NCBI GenBank assembly: GCA_001603115.1 | Contig: LVBG01000010.1 | Location: 61,717-125,716 of the forward strand | Direction: 5' to 3' | Length of the DNA stretch: 64,000 nt | Origin: Spirochaetales bacterium Spiro_05 | GTDB taxonomy: Bacteria; Spirochaetota; Spirochaetia; Sphaerochaetales; Sphaerochaetaceae | Part shown: positions 25,608 to 34,029 of the stretch, one piece after another | Layout of the letters: each line of letters begins with the position of its first letter | How positions within the stretch are numbered: position 1 is the first letter of the stretch | Made by a program: the position numbers and the translations under genes | Notes under the pieces: generated by a model | Told to the model about the DNA's origin: nothing | Seen by the model: only the letters and a program-made list of their open reading frames with translations | Databases searched by the model: none

Positions 25608-26168
25608 TCATGTAGCAGTAATCTGAAAAGTCATAGTAGCAATATAATCGCCAGGTATGGCACCTTCAACAGTTTGAGCTTCTGTAATAGCGCTAACACT
25701 ACCTCTATGGTCAGCTGTACCAACGTTTGCGGTTCTTGCAGGATTAACCGTAATCAATGCTGTCTGAGAAGAAAATGCAGAAACTGAAGCAACATCAAAA
25801 AGAAGGTACATAGCAAGGCCGGCGTCCCAAGTCAAAGAAATTGGTGACAATGTAGAAGTTGTAGCTGTAATACTCTTTATTTTTACAACATCAGAAGATT
25901 CGGCTTTAGCAAAATCGGTTATCGAAAATCGAATTTTGGCACCACCAACGTTCGTAGCATATCGATAATCAATTGCGGGCGGTGTAGCTGCAAAGGCATT
26001 TATGACATCGATCGTCGAAGAAAAGTTCGACCCAAAACCATGAGTAAAATACGGGCCTGCAGTAGCCAACAATCTTGCTGATACATTACTGGGATAGGAA
26101 GTAACAGCAAACACTCCACTCACTGCAATGACAAGCACCAATGCAATAGCGATAAGCCTCTTATTCAT
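25608..26168 (-). CDS. Small exported protein of unknown function
   Basis: A 186-residue protein with signal peptide MNKRLIAIALVLVIAVSGVFA. The mature part is rich in Ser, Thr and Ala, with few charged residues and no cysteine, and ends GAIPGDYIATMTFQITAT, which resembles the ends of both neighbouring exported proteins (GTYAGSF..., GNYSSTV...). This suggests a shared beta-sandwich fold and a paralogous family, perhaps surface or pilus-like. A strong AAAGGAG site precedes the ATG. Codon use seems more AT-rich than in the catabolic genes. Confidence 0.65.
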   Translation of the reverse strand: MNKRLIAIALVLVIAVSGVFAVTSYPSNVSARLLATAGPYFTHGFGSNFSSTIDVINAFAATPPAIDYRYATNVGGAKIRFSITDFAKAESSDVVKIKSITATTSTLSPISLTWDAGLAMYLLFDVASVSAFSSQTALITVNPARTANVGTADHRGSVSAITEAQTVEGAIPGDYIATMTFQITAT

Positions 26169-26527
26169 ACATCATCTCCTTTGGGAGGTATTCCTTAACT
26201 GGCACGTTCCCTATGTACAAACAGACTACTACTGACTCGGACTTATGTCAAGATTGAGGTAATAGTTTTTCGATTTTTTTAATCTATTTTTATTTATAAT
26301 CTATTATTTTGTTTTAATATATTGGTTTATATTATTTTTAACTTATTACACAAGTATACCCTTTTATACACAATCCAGAGTAACACTCTTTTATTTCTCC
26401 CTAGTGTTTGGGTAGATATTCCCTGCTTGTATACAACCTCTGTCACAACTTTGTATTCATACTATAAGAATTCAATAACAAAAAAGGTGCCCTTTTGGAC
26501 ACCTGCAGGAGAAGAAGCAACCATTTC
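26169..26527. other. AT-rich intergenic region with a TTGTATACAA palindrome
   Basis: This 359-base gap is strongly AT-rich between about 26240 and 26400 and probably holds the promoter of the exported-protein gene at 25608-26168. A perfect TTGTATACAA palindrome occurs at 26427-26436, identical to the operators at 18002; whether it is functional is unclear. No convincing reading frame was seen. Confidence 0.4.
26479..26503 (-). terminator. Intrinsic terminator after the 26528-27034 gene
   Basis: On the minus strand GGTGTCC-AAAA-GGGCACC (one U-G pair) followed by TTTTTTG. Confidence 0.85.
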
Positions 26528-27034
26528 TTATGTTTCTGGAGCAATCCCTATCTCTACGGTCGATGAGTAATTGCCAGGAGGTGCATTTTGCACTTGGGTT
26601 TGGTCAGCTTTGACAGTAAACACATAGGGTGTCCTAAGCGTCGTCCCGCCACTTGCCGGAGGCTGACTCACAATCTGGAACGAACCGGTGATCGGATCGA
26701 TGGTTGCAGGATTCCCATTGATGAGAACTTGGGCAATCCCAATTTCCACAGAACCCGCTTCAAGCTCAAAGGGGCGAATCGTTGTGGTAACCTTCAAGGG
26801 TATGGGAACGTTGGTACGGATAGCATAGATGATTTCGGCTCCATCCTCATTGAACGCATCCGTAATAGACCTCGTAGAGAGGATACTTGTTGATGTTATA
26901 TCCGAAAGAAATCCATGCACCAACAACTCGGGTACACTGGTAGTAAGAGAAATGGTTACTTGTGAAGTGCCCGCAGCCCCCATCAAGCCAAGCAGGGGGA
27001 GCAGGAGCACCAATATGATTAGTAGTCGTCTCAT
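26528..27034 (-). CDS. Small exported protein of unknown function
   Basis: A 168-residue protein with signal peptide MRRLLIILVLLLPLLGLMGAAG. The mature region is beta-rich (TSQVTISLTTSVPELLVHGFLSD...) and ends with PPGNYSSTVEIGIAPET, similar in shape to the ends of the two neighbours. LLVHGFLSDITSTSIL also resembles FTHGFGSNFSSTIDVI of the protein at 25608-26168, which supports common descent. Start at 27034 is preferred because the hydrophobic leader begins there; GGGAGG lies about 12 bases upstream. Function unknown. Confidence 0.65.
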   Translation of the reverse strand: MRRLLIILVLLLPLLGLMGAAGTSQVTISLTTSVPELLVHGFLSDITSTSILSTRSITDAFNEDGAEIIYAIRTNVPIPLKVTTTIRPFELEAGSVEIGIAQVLINGNPATIDPITGSFQIVSQPPASGGTTLRTPYVFTVKADQTQVQNAPPGNYSSTVEIGIAPET

Positions 27035-27566
27035 GAAGTGGTTTTCCCTCCCAGAAAAGCGTGCAAGATCTCTTCTGTCCTTCATGAAAACTATACAACC
27101 AGAGAAAAACATATGTCAATACCTAAGAATTTTCTATCAAGTATTTTTTTGCACTCTCTTAAATAACTCTTATATTTTTTTATCTTTCAAATATTTATAT
27201 ACTATTTTGCTTGTGACATCATTTTGGACTTTGTACGCTTCTCTCCTCTCCTACACACAAGGATCAACCTCTACCACAGAAACTCATGGCCAGGGAACTT
27301 CCTATGTCGCATGAAAGAAGTTTTTCCAGTTGTAACATACAATATTTCTATGCATCCAGCTATATGGAGTATTCCAAACCTTTTATACATAACTGGATAG
27401 AGCAAATCCGAATATTCTCATTCTTTGGACAAACCTATAACATATTCGCCTGTTTTACCATTGCTTTTCCTCGGAAAATACCGTATACAGAAAGACGTGA
27501 TACTTTTAGTGGATCAATGATCAGGATTGCTCAATTTGTCTTTTGGCAAAAGAAGGAATACATACT
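27035..27566. other. Intergenic region with a TGACATCA operator
   Basis: This 532-base gap separates the divergent exported-protein gene and the GntR gene. It is AT-rich around 27130-27220. TTGTGACATCATTTT (core TGACATCA at 27214-27221) matches two sites before the paralogous GntR gene at 30818. A reading frame at 27286-27570 has no ribosome site or recognisable content and is not called. Confidence 0.45.
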
Positions 27567-28310
27567 ATGATGAACGGCAACACAATTTCTGGTTCTGAAA
27601 CAAAGTCAACAACCATTGCAAACAAACTCGAGGAAGAAATCCTCGCGAAAAAATACAAAGCAGGAGAAAACCTGCCCAGTCAGCATGAGCTGGCTTCCCA
27701 ATTCAATGCTTCCAGCCGCAGTGTCCGGGAAGCGTTCAAGAACCTTGAAGCCAAAGGCTTGATCAAGGTAAAACAGGGCAAGAAGGCTATTGTCCAGAGC
27801 AACAGCCTCGACCAGTTCGTGGAATCTCTGTCCGCCTCCATGATCAGCAAGCAGGCTCCGGACAAAAAGCTTCTCACCGACTTGATGCAAGTTCGCACTA
27901 CCATCGAGGTTTCCGCTTCAAGAGAGCTCTCCCGTGATCCAAACCGCATGTTGATCGTTCGCTCCCTCGACAGGGCTTGCACCAAGATGGAACACCTGCT
28001 GCCCACCATGGAAAGTGGCAAAGACACGGAAGCAATCAGGCAGTTCAAGGCAACGGAGTTTGAGTTCCATGCCGCCCTGATCAAGTCCAACGACAACATC
28101 ATCCTCTCCTCCATCTATGAGAACCTTGCTCCCCAGCTCTATGCAGCCATGGACAGACTCCCCGAAACCTATGGGGAGCAGAGAAAGAAGGTGAACGAAT
28201 ATCGTTACCTCGTCGAGGCCCTGGAGAATGGACAGACCGACCTCGCCGTAGCTTTGACGCTGGTCAACCTGACCAACATCCGTGACAAATTCGAAACACT
28301 CGATTTGTAG
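27567..28310 (+). CDS. GntR-family regulator (FCD-like), paralogue A
   Basis: A 247-residue protein. The winged helix (HELASQFNASSRSVREAFKNLEAKGLIKVKQGKKAIVQ) occupies about residues 35-75 and an all-helical FCD-type domain (EFEFHAALIKSNDNIILSSIYENL) follows. It is clearly paralogous to the protein at 30818-31570: both have SSR.(V/I)REA.K.LEAKGL and SNSLDQ(F/Y)VES, and end with ALENGQTDLAVAL-type sequence. It sits directly before the sucrose-phosphate synthase gene and likely controls it. The ATG follows AAGGAA; two adjacent ATGs make the exact start uncertain by one codon. Confidence 0.87.
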   Translation: MMNGNTISGSETKSTTIANKLEEEILAKKYKAGENLPSQHELASQFNASSRSVREAFKNLEAKGLIKVKQGKKAIVQSNSLDQFVESLSASMISKQAPDKKLLTDLMQVRTTIEVSASRELSRDPNRMLIVRSLDRACTKMEHLLPTMESGKDTEAIRQFKATEFEFHAALIKSNDNIILSSIYENLAPQLYAAMDRLPETYGEQRKKVNEYRYLVEALENGQTDLAVALTLVNLTNIRDKFETLDL

Positions 28311-28330
28311 TATCAACCTTGCATTGCTTG

Positions 28331-28360
28331 GCCACCCATCGATCTGGGTGGCTTTTATTT
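28331..28360 (+). terminator. Intrinsic terminator between gntR A and the sucrose synthesis gene
   Basis: GCCACCCA-TCGATC-TGGGTGGC followed by TTTTATTT. A TTGACA box at about 28366-28371 follows at once, so the downstream gene may have its own promoter, though no good -10 box is visible. Confidence 0.8.
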
Positions 28361-28411
28361 GCCCTTTGACAGATATTGCCATATGTGCAACCATTTAGGA
28401 AAGAGGTTACT

Positions 28412-30553
28412 ATGTATATAGCAATTATCAACTTACATGGACTTGTTCGCAGTGAAAACATAGAAATGGGACGCGATGCCGATACCGGAGGACAAACCAG
28501 ATACGTCGTCGACTTGGTAAAAGAACTCGGAAAGCGCGATGATGTCGAAGTGGATTTGTTCACCCGTCTCATCAAGGATGCACGGTGTGACAAGGACTAC
28601 CAGAAGAGTGTGGAGCAGGTTGCCGAGCACGCCCGAATCATTCGACTACCCTGCGGGGGAACCAAGTATATCCGCAAGGAACTGCTATGGCCTTACCTCG
28701 ATGAGTATGTGGACAACCTCATTGCCTTCTTCCGCACCCAAGGCAGAGCTCCGGACATCATTCACGCCCACTATGCCGATGCAGGGTACGTTGCCACCGA
28801 GCTTACCACCTACTTCCCCACCCCGCTGGTATTTACCGGCCACTCATTGGGAAGGAACAAGCTTGAGTATCTCAAGAGCCAGGGAGTGAGTGACGAGAAG
28901 CTGGAGCAGTACTACCACATTTCCACCAGAATACGAAACGAAGAGCGCTCGATGCGCCATGCTGACCTGGTGATCACCAGCACCCACTATGAGAAAGATA
29001 TCCTGTATGCCCCCTATGAATCACGGGACGAACAGAAAATGCAGGTGATACCCCCAGGACTCGACCTGGAGACATTCTTTCCTTACTACCACTATGAGAT
29101 CCAGGATCCAGCGATCACCGAAGAGATGAAACGCGCCCAATATTCCATGGGCAGGGAGCTGCAACGCTTTCTCACCACTACAGAAAAGCCGTTCATCCTG
29201 GCCCTTTGCCGCCCCGAAGCCAGGAAAAACATCGACTTGCTCATCGAAATCTATGGCAAGAGCAAGGAGTTGCAGGCCATAGCCAATCTGGTAATTGTGG
29301 CTGGAATCCGCGATGACATCACCACCATGGAAGAGGGAGAGAAGCAGGTCCTCACCGATATGCTCCTCTTGATGGACCGCTACGACCTGTACGGCAAGAT
29401 GGCTATTCCCAAGCATCATAATCCCGAACGCGATGTTCCCGAACTCTACCGATTGGCTGCCATGAAGCGCGGCATCTTTGTCAGCACAGCAGCACTGGAG
29501 AACTTCGGCCTCACCTTCATCGAAGCCTCCGCTGTTGGACTGCCCTTTGTCGGAACCGACAAGGGAGGAGTACAGGACATCAAGCAGAACTGCGACAGCG
29601 GTGTCTTGGTTGACATCTCTGACCACAAGGCCATCTCTGATGTCCTCTATCAGCTTCTCACCGATACAGATGCTTGGCAGACCTACTCCAAGCATGGGGT
29701 ACAGAATATCCGGAAAGTCTACAACTGGACATCGCATGCCGATACCTATCTTGGACATCTCGAAACGATTTGCTCAATCAAGAAGCAGGAGCCTGCTCTC
29801 GCTTCACGCCTGGCACAACTTGAGCATCTGCTGGTCTCAGACATCGACAACACGCTCACCGGAGACAAGGAAGGAGCAGATGCGTTGGCAGCCATCCTTG
29901 CCAAGAACCAGGAAAAACTTGGGTTTGCGGTCGCAACCGGGCGAAGCCTTGAATCAGCTCTTGAAGTGCTGAACACCCATGCCTTCCCCAAGCCTGACAT
30001 CCTCATTACTGCGGTAGGAAGCGAGATACACTATGCAGATGGCCAGCTCCAGGACAAGGGGTGGTCCAACTTCATCAGAAGACGTTGGAAACCGGAACGC
30101 ATCCGAAAGATCCTTTCCGAACTGCCCGAATTGCAATTGCAGAGAGGAGAAGGAACCCAACGGGACTATAAGATCAGCTATACTGTAGCTGAGAACGCTG
30201 ACATCAAGCAGCTGATGCAAACCATCCGCAACCTTCTGGATGAGCAGAAAGCACCTTGTCATCTGGTACTCAGCCATGATACCTATCTGGACATCCTCCC
30301 CTATCGTGCCAACAAGGGCGATGCCATCCAATACATCTCCTGGAAGTGGAAGATTGACCCGAACCGTATCATCGCAGCAGGTGACAGCGGGAACGACAGG
30401 GATATGTTCTCCAGGCAGCGCAAGTCCATCATTGTGGCGAATCACGAAGCGTCTCTTGACTCAATGAAAAAGAGCAAGCATCGCTTCTTTGCCAGTGAGG
30501 CCTCCGCAAAAGGGGTCATCGAAGGGCTGAAACACTTCAAAGTTCTCTCATAA
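28412..30553 (+). CDS. Bifunctional sucrose-phosphate synthase / sucrose-phosphate phosphatase
   Basis: A 713-residue two-domain enzyme. About residues 1-460 form a GT-B glycosyltransferase of the sucrose-phosphate synthase group (GLVRSENIEMGRDADTGGQ at the N-terminus; HAHYADAGYVA; FTGHSLGRNK; GRELQRFL; LCRPEARKNI; AALENFGLTFIEASA). From about residue 470 a HAD phosphatase follows (VSDIDNTLTGD with the nucleophile Asp; GDSGNDRDMF). Together they would make sucrose from UDP-glucose and fructose 6-phosphate via sucrose 6-phosphate, as in cyanobacteria and plants. The likely role is a compatible solute or reserve. Start at 28412 follows AAAGAGG. Two related GntR genes flank it. Confidence 0.92.
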   Translation: MYIAIINLHGLVRSENIEMGRDADTGGQTRYVVDLVKELGKRDDVEVDLFTRLIKDARCDKDYQKSVEQVAEHARIIRLPCGGTKYIRKELLWPYLDEYVDNLIAFFRTQGRAPDIIHAHYADAGYVATELTTYFPTPLVFTGHSLGRNKLEYLKSQGVSDEKLEQYYHISTRIRNEERSMRHADLVITSTHYEKDILYAPYESRDEQKMQVIPPGLDLETFFPYYHYEIQDPAITEEMKRAQYSMGRELQRFLTTTEKPFILALCRPEARKNIDLLIEIYGKSKELQAIANLVIVAGIRDDITTMEEGEKQVLTDMLLLMDRYDLYGKMAIPKHHNPERDVPELYRLAAMKRGIFVSTAALENFGLTFIEASAVGLPFVGTDKGGVQDIKQNCDSGVLVDISDHKAISDVLYQLLTDTDAWQTYSKHGVQNIRKVYNWTSHADTYLGHLETICSIKKQEPALASRLAQLEHLLVSDIDNTLTGDKEGADALAAILAKNQEKLGFAVATGRSLESALEVLNTHAFPKPDILITAVGSEIHYADGQLQDKGWSNFIRRRWKPERIRKILSELPELQLQRGEGTQRDYKISYTVAENADIKQLMQTIRNLLDEQKAPCHLVLSHDTYLDILPYRANKGDAIQYISWKWKIDPNRIIAAGDSGNDRDMFSRQRKSIIVANHEASLDSMKKSKHRFFASEASAKGVIEGLKHFKVLS

Positions 30554-30574
30554 ATGCAATAAGATTGTACAAAG

Positions 30575-30598
30575 TGGGGCTCACTGAGCCCCATTTTC
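30575..30598 (+). terminator. Intrinsic terminator after the sucrose synthesis gene
   Basis: TGGGGCTC-ACT-GAGCCCCA followed by TTTTC, 22 bases after the stop codon. Confidence 0.88.
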
Positions 30599-30683
30599 AT
30601 GTGCAAGGCAGAACCGAAGTGGGCCTATCCTATGTCCAATGTTGTACATTTTCCAAGTAACTTCTTACAAGAAAATCAACTGA

Positions 30684-30777
30684 TGACATCAATTATTTTT
30701 TTGATATCCAAGTATTGCATATACTTATGAATTATATTATAGTTCCCATGTACATAAACTTAGTACGTATGACATCA
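30684..30777. promoter_or_regulatory. Paired TGACATCA operators before gntR paralogue B
   Basis: TGATGACATCAA (core 30684-30691) and TATGACATCATTA (core 30770-30777) lie 86 bases apart, near eight helical turns, in an AT-rich leader. The same core occurs at 27214 before paralogue A. Loop formation between bound GntR dimers is possible. Confidence 0.5.
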
Positions 30778-30817
30778 TTAGGTCTTACATTGCTTCGAAC
30801 ATAACAAGGAAGAAGAA

Positions 30818-31570
30818 ATGGAATACATTTCACAAACAAAATCAGCGAGAATCGCTGCTACCTTGGAAGAGATGATTCTTGACAATCGGCTCAAGAGTGG
30901 ATCATTCCTCCCATCCCAGCAAGTACTTGCTGATCAGTTCAATTCTTCCAGCCGTCCGATTCGGGAAGCGCTGAAGCTGCTGGAAGCAAAAGGGCTGGTA
31001 GTCATTGCCCAGGGAAGACGGGCACAGGTGAGAAGCAACAGCCTCGATCAATATGTGGAGTCCATCTCCACCAGTATCGTCAACAGCAAGATCAATCCTG
31101 CAAAGCTGATGAGAAACCTCATGCAGGTCCGCATCACGGTTGCAACCAGTGCTGCAAGAGGGTTCACCCGGCTTGAGAACCGTGATGAGTACCTTGCCCA
31201 GCTTTGGAATTCCAGCAACCGAATGGAAGCTTCCATTCCTCTCATCTACCAAAAGGATGCAAGGGGCACAGCGGAGTTTCAGAAGGCTGAGGCAGAATTC
31301 CACAGGACCTTGGTATTTGCAAACGGCAACCAGATTCTTTCCTGTATCTATGACAATCTCTCTCCGATGCTTGACAGTGTCATGAACACCATCAAGTTCA
31401 CCTCAGCCCAAGTGGAGAAACGGTCAAAGGACTACTCCTACTTGTGCGAAGCCCTGCAGAATGGACAGACAGACCTGGCAGTGGCCTTGGTCTTGGTAAC
31501 CCTGACCACCTTGGAAACTAAGGTGATGGATCATTACCCGGACGAAAGCGCCATGGTCTCCTACGCCTGA
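30818..31570 (+). CDS. GntR-family regulator (FCD-like), paralogue B
   Basis: A 250-residue protein with winged helix (QVLADQFNSSSRPIREALKLLEAKGLVVIAQGRRAQVR, about residues 28-68) and an FCD-like effector domain (EAEFHRTLVFANGNQILSCIYDNL). It shares its layout and many residues with the protein at 27567-28310, so the pair arose by duplication. It has its own promoter region with two TGACATCA sites. A strong AAGGAAGAAG site precedes the ATG. Ligand unknown; sugar phosphates are plausible because of the gene between the pair. Confidence 0.87.
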   Translation: MEYISQTKSARIAATLEEMILDNRLKSGSFLPSQQVLADQFNSSSRPIREALKLLEAKGLVVIAQGRRAQVRSNSLDQYVESISTSIVNSKINPAKLMRNLMQVRITVATSAARGFTRLENRDEYLAQLWNSSNRMEASIPLIYQKDARGTAEFQKAEAEFHRTLVFANGNQILSCIYDNLSPMLDSVMNTIKFTSAQVEKRSKDYSYLCEALQNGQTDLAVALVLVTLTTLETKVMDHYPDESAMVSYA

Positions 31571-31588
31571 TCGCATCTAATCTTTGGC

Positions 31589-31631
31589 AAAAAGCCTCCC
31601 CTGTGGTATAGTCCCGGTGGAGGCCTTTTTT
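31589..31631 (+). terminator. Terminator that contains the next gene's ribosome site
   Basis: GCCTCC (31594-31599) pairs with GGAGGC (31619-31624), extended by A-T pairs, with TTTTTT at 31626-31631. It ends the gntR transcript, but GGAGG is also the ribosome site of the ABC ATPase starting at 31632. The hairpin would therefore both terminate transcription and hide that ribosome site. Confidence 0.65.
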
Positions 31632-32414
31632 ATGACACAGCCCATCATCCAAGTCGAGCATGCAACCGTCAGAAGGCAAGGAAAAGCCATCCTTGACGAT
31701 GTCTCTTTCTCGGTGCACGGTAACGAGCATGTAGCCATCATCGGCCCGAACGGGGCTGGCAAGAGCACCCTGATGCAGGTAATCAGTGAGGAGATACACC
31801 CCCTGTACTCCCCGAAAACCCGCAGAATCCTCTTTGGCAGGGAAAAATGGGAGGTTCTCCGTCTCAGACAACACATGGGTATTGTTTCCCAGAGCCTCCA
31901 ATATCTCTGCAACTCAAGCTATAAGAGCTGGGAAATTGCCATATCCGGCTTCTTCAGCTCCATCGGGCTGGACTTTCACCACCAGGTGACGGAGGAGCAT
32001 CGGACCAAGGTAGAAGAGATCATGCATCGTTTTGGGGTCTGGCACCTGAAAGACAAGCAGATGAACCGCCTCAGCAGCGGTGAAGCTCGAAGAGTGCTGC
32101 TCTGCAGGGCCAGCATCCACGACCCAGAGGTCATGCTGCTCGATGAGGCGGTATCCAACCTCGATTTTCCCAGCAGACGAGAGTATCGGCAAACCCTCGA
32201 GCAGCTCGATCAGGAGGGAAAAACCATCATCCTGGCAACCCACGAGCTGAGTGAAATCATTCCTGCCATCAACCGCATCGTGGTGATGCAAGATGGCCGC
32301 ATTGTTGCAGATGGGCCCAAGCAAGAGATCCTGAATGAGTCTCTTCTCTCCTTGGTGTACGGCACACAAGTCTATATTGATGAACGGGAAGGCCTCTACA
32401 GCGCATGGTGCTGA
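31632..32414 (+). CDS. Orphan ABC-type ATPase
   Basis: A 260-residue ABC ATPase with Walker A GPNGAGKST, Q-loop IVSQSLQY, signature LSSGEARRVLLCRA, Walker B VMLLDEAVSNLD and switch ATHELSEI. Its sequence style resembles ModF/YlmA-like soluble ATPases more than importer ATPases. No permease or binding protein gene is adjacent, so its partner is unknown. Expression may be limited by a hairpin covering its ribosome site. The start is at 31632, eight bases after GGAGG. Confidence 0.88.
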   Translation: MTQPIIQVEHATVRRQGKAILDDVSFSVHGNEHVAIIGPNGAGKSTLMQVISEEIHPLYSPKTRRILFGREKWEVLRLRQHMGIVSQSLQYLCNSSYKSWEIAISGFFSSIGLDFHHQVTEEHRTKVEEIMHRFGVWHLKDKQMNRLSSGEARRVLLCRASIHDPEVMLLDEAVSNLDFPSRREYRQTLEQLDQEGKTIILATHELSEIIPAINRIVVMQDGRIVADGPKQEILNESLLSLVYGTQVYIDEREGLYSAWC

Positions 32415-32484
32415 AGCATTTCTTCCACGAAAGAAGCTTTGTGTAGTATAGTTAAGACAAGAACAAAACAAGCGAGGTTACCAC

Positions 32485-33075
32485 ATGAAGCGTTGTTCCA
32501 TCATCATTCACAGCGTCAGCGGCAACTGCTACATCATCGGATCCTACCTCAAGGAACTGATGTCTGCACGAAATGTCGATGCCAGGCTATATCGGGTTGA
32601 AGACCCTGACTTGCACATCTGGGCCAACACCCAGGAGACGACCAATGATTTCTATGAAGATATTCTTGCCCTACCCATCGTAGGCACCTCGAATCTGCTC
32701 AAGAGCGATATGATCATCCTGGGAAGCCCGACACGATTCGGCAACATCTCAGCGGAGATGAAGACATTTCTGGACACCACCCTTCCCTTGAGCAAGGACA
32801 AGAGCTTGGAAACCAAGTTCTTTGCCTGCTTCACCAGCTGTTCAAACTCCACCTGTGAGGGTGCACATACCCTTAATGCAATGATTTATTGGGCCCAGTC
32901 GATGGGCATGCTGCATATCCCCTTCGGAGTCCACGATGAGCTCGATTACTGTGACCAACCGGTCTCTGGAATTGTCCATCTGGCCGGCAAGGAGGGAGCC
33001 ATCCGGCCCAGTGACCGGATGGGTAAAGAGATGGAGGTATACGCCGACATTCTCAGTGCCTACATTCAGGAGTAA
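32485..33075 (+). CDS. Flavodoxin-like NAD(P)H:quinone/FMN reductase family protein
   Basis: A 196-residue flavodoxin-fold protein. The N-terminal strand and phosphate-binding loop (IIIHSVSGNCYIIGSYL), the SDMIILGSPTRFGNISAEMKTFLD segment typical of WrbA-type proteins, and a histidine-containing C-terminal loop are visible. Likely binds FMN and reduces quinones or acts in electron transfer. Between the two halves it has two nearby cysteines (TSCSNSTCEG). The ATG follows CGAGGT. Its neighbours give no clear pathway. Confidence 0.75.
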   Translation: MKRCSIIIHSVSGNCYIIGSYLKELMSARNVDARLYRVEDPDLHIWANTQETTNDFYEDILALPIVGTSNLLKSDMIILGSPTRFGNISAEMKTFLDTTLPLSKDKSLETKFFACFTSCSNSTCEGAHTLNAMIYWAQSMGMLHIPFGVHDELDYCDQPVSGIVHLAGKEGAIRPSDRMGKEMEVYADILSAYIQE

Positions 33076-33082
33076 GTTGAAC

Positions 33083-33109
33083 AAGGGGAAGTGCGTCGCA
33101 CTTCCCCTT
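33083..33109. terminator. Bidirectional intrinsic terminator
   Basis: AAGGGGAAGTGCG-T-CGCACTTCCCCTT: a perfect long stem between two convergent genes, with T-rich sequence after it on the plus strand. Confidence 0.85.
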
Positions 33110-33120
33110 CTCTTTCCTCC

Positions 33121-34029
33121 CTACTTCTTGGAAAAGAAGTAGCGCACTCGTCCAAGCCAGCGTTCCCATTTGCCTTTGCCGTAACGTATCTTGTAATCAG
33201 AGGTAGCACTCTCGATGCTCACCTCCTCGCTTCCGCTCATATGCTTGAGATTGTCCCAGTGGCGGACGATCCACATATAGAGATCGGCTTCCGTATTGCC
33301 GGGGAAGGAGGAGAGCAACTTTGAGCGTCGGATCTCCTCGATGATCGGTTCATAGACATTCTTCAGCCACGAGGTCGCCCCTTCCTGGAAGCTGAGCTCC
33401 TCTTCCTTGCCCTCGTTGAGGTAGTACTTGTGCACCAAGATGTGGTTGACCATCTCTGGATATGACCCGGGGCTTGTGAAGACAATACCCTCCATTGGAA
33501 GATACGTCGGTTGGTACTGATCCAGAAAACGCTGACGTTCGTACTCGATGACGCGCTTACGAAGCTGTTTCATCGTAAGCCCAGCTTCAAGAGGAATCTG
33601 GCTATCCAACTCAACAACCTCAGCATCGATGAACTCAACTCCCTGGGTCTTCGCAACGGAAACACGATGGTTCCCATCCCGGACAAAGTACCACTGTCCG
33701 AGCTTGTAGACTGAGATGGGAGGAAGGATGATGTACTCTTTCGTCGCCCAGTCGATGCTTCTCCACCGTGCTCGCAGCAACTCTTTCTTGGGATAGAAAG
33801 CCAAGGAAAAGTCCTGGTAGCGGCCCTCACTGCCAATGATCTGATTCACCGGTATCGTACGCATCCCAAGGTACGTCTCATTCCTCGGCTTGATCAAATC
33901 CGTAACCGCATAGAAGCTCAACAGGTCGGAATTCTTCCACGCAAGGTTGCTTAGAACAGATTGGATTCTTCCACGCGAACGAGCTTTCTCAAAATCCTCG
34001 TTCGCTTGGCTAAACAGATCAGACGCCAT
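33121..34029 (-). CDS. ParB/sulfiredoxin-like domain protein
   Basis: A 302-residue cytosolic protein. The clearest motif is WYFVRDGNHRVSVAKTQG (about residues 113-130), the DGNHR signature found in ParB/Srx-fold proteins, preceded by strands (EYIILPPISVYKLGQ). The C-terminal half is helical and unknown to me. It overlaps the phosphoesterase gene by eleven bases and is the last gene of a long minus-strand operon beginning with nucleoside transport genes. Whether it binds DNA or a nucleotide is not known. Confidence 0.6.
   Translation of the reverse strand: MASDLFSQANEDFEKARSRGRIQSVLSNLAWKNSDLLSFYAVTDLIKPRNETYLGMRTIPVNQIIGSEGRYQDFSLAFYPKKELLRARWRSIDWATKEYIILPPISVYKLGQWYFVRDGNHRVSVAKTQGVEFIDAEVVELDSQIPLEAGLTMKQLRKRVIEYERQRFLDQYQPTYLPMEGIVFTSPGSYPEMVNHILVHKYYLNEGKEEELSFQEGATSWLKNVYEPIIEEIRRSKLLSSFPGNTEADLYMWIVRHWDNLKHMSGSEEVSIESATSDYKIRYGKGKWERWLGRVRYFFSKK

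Noticed and set aside
27286..27570. 94-codon reading frame in the gap before the GntR gene
   Set aside because: No ribosome site, unusual composition rich in Phe/Tyr/Ser, overlaps the true start region of the GntR gene and contains operator-like DNA.
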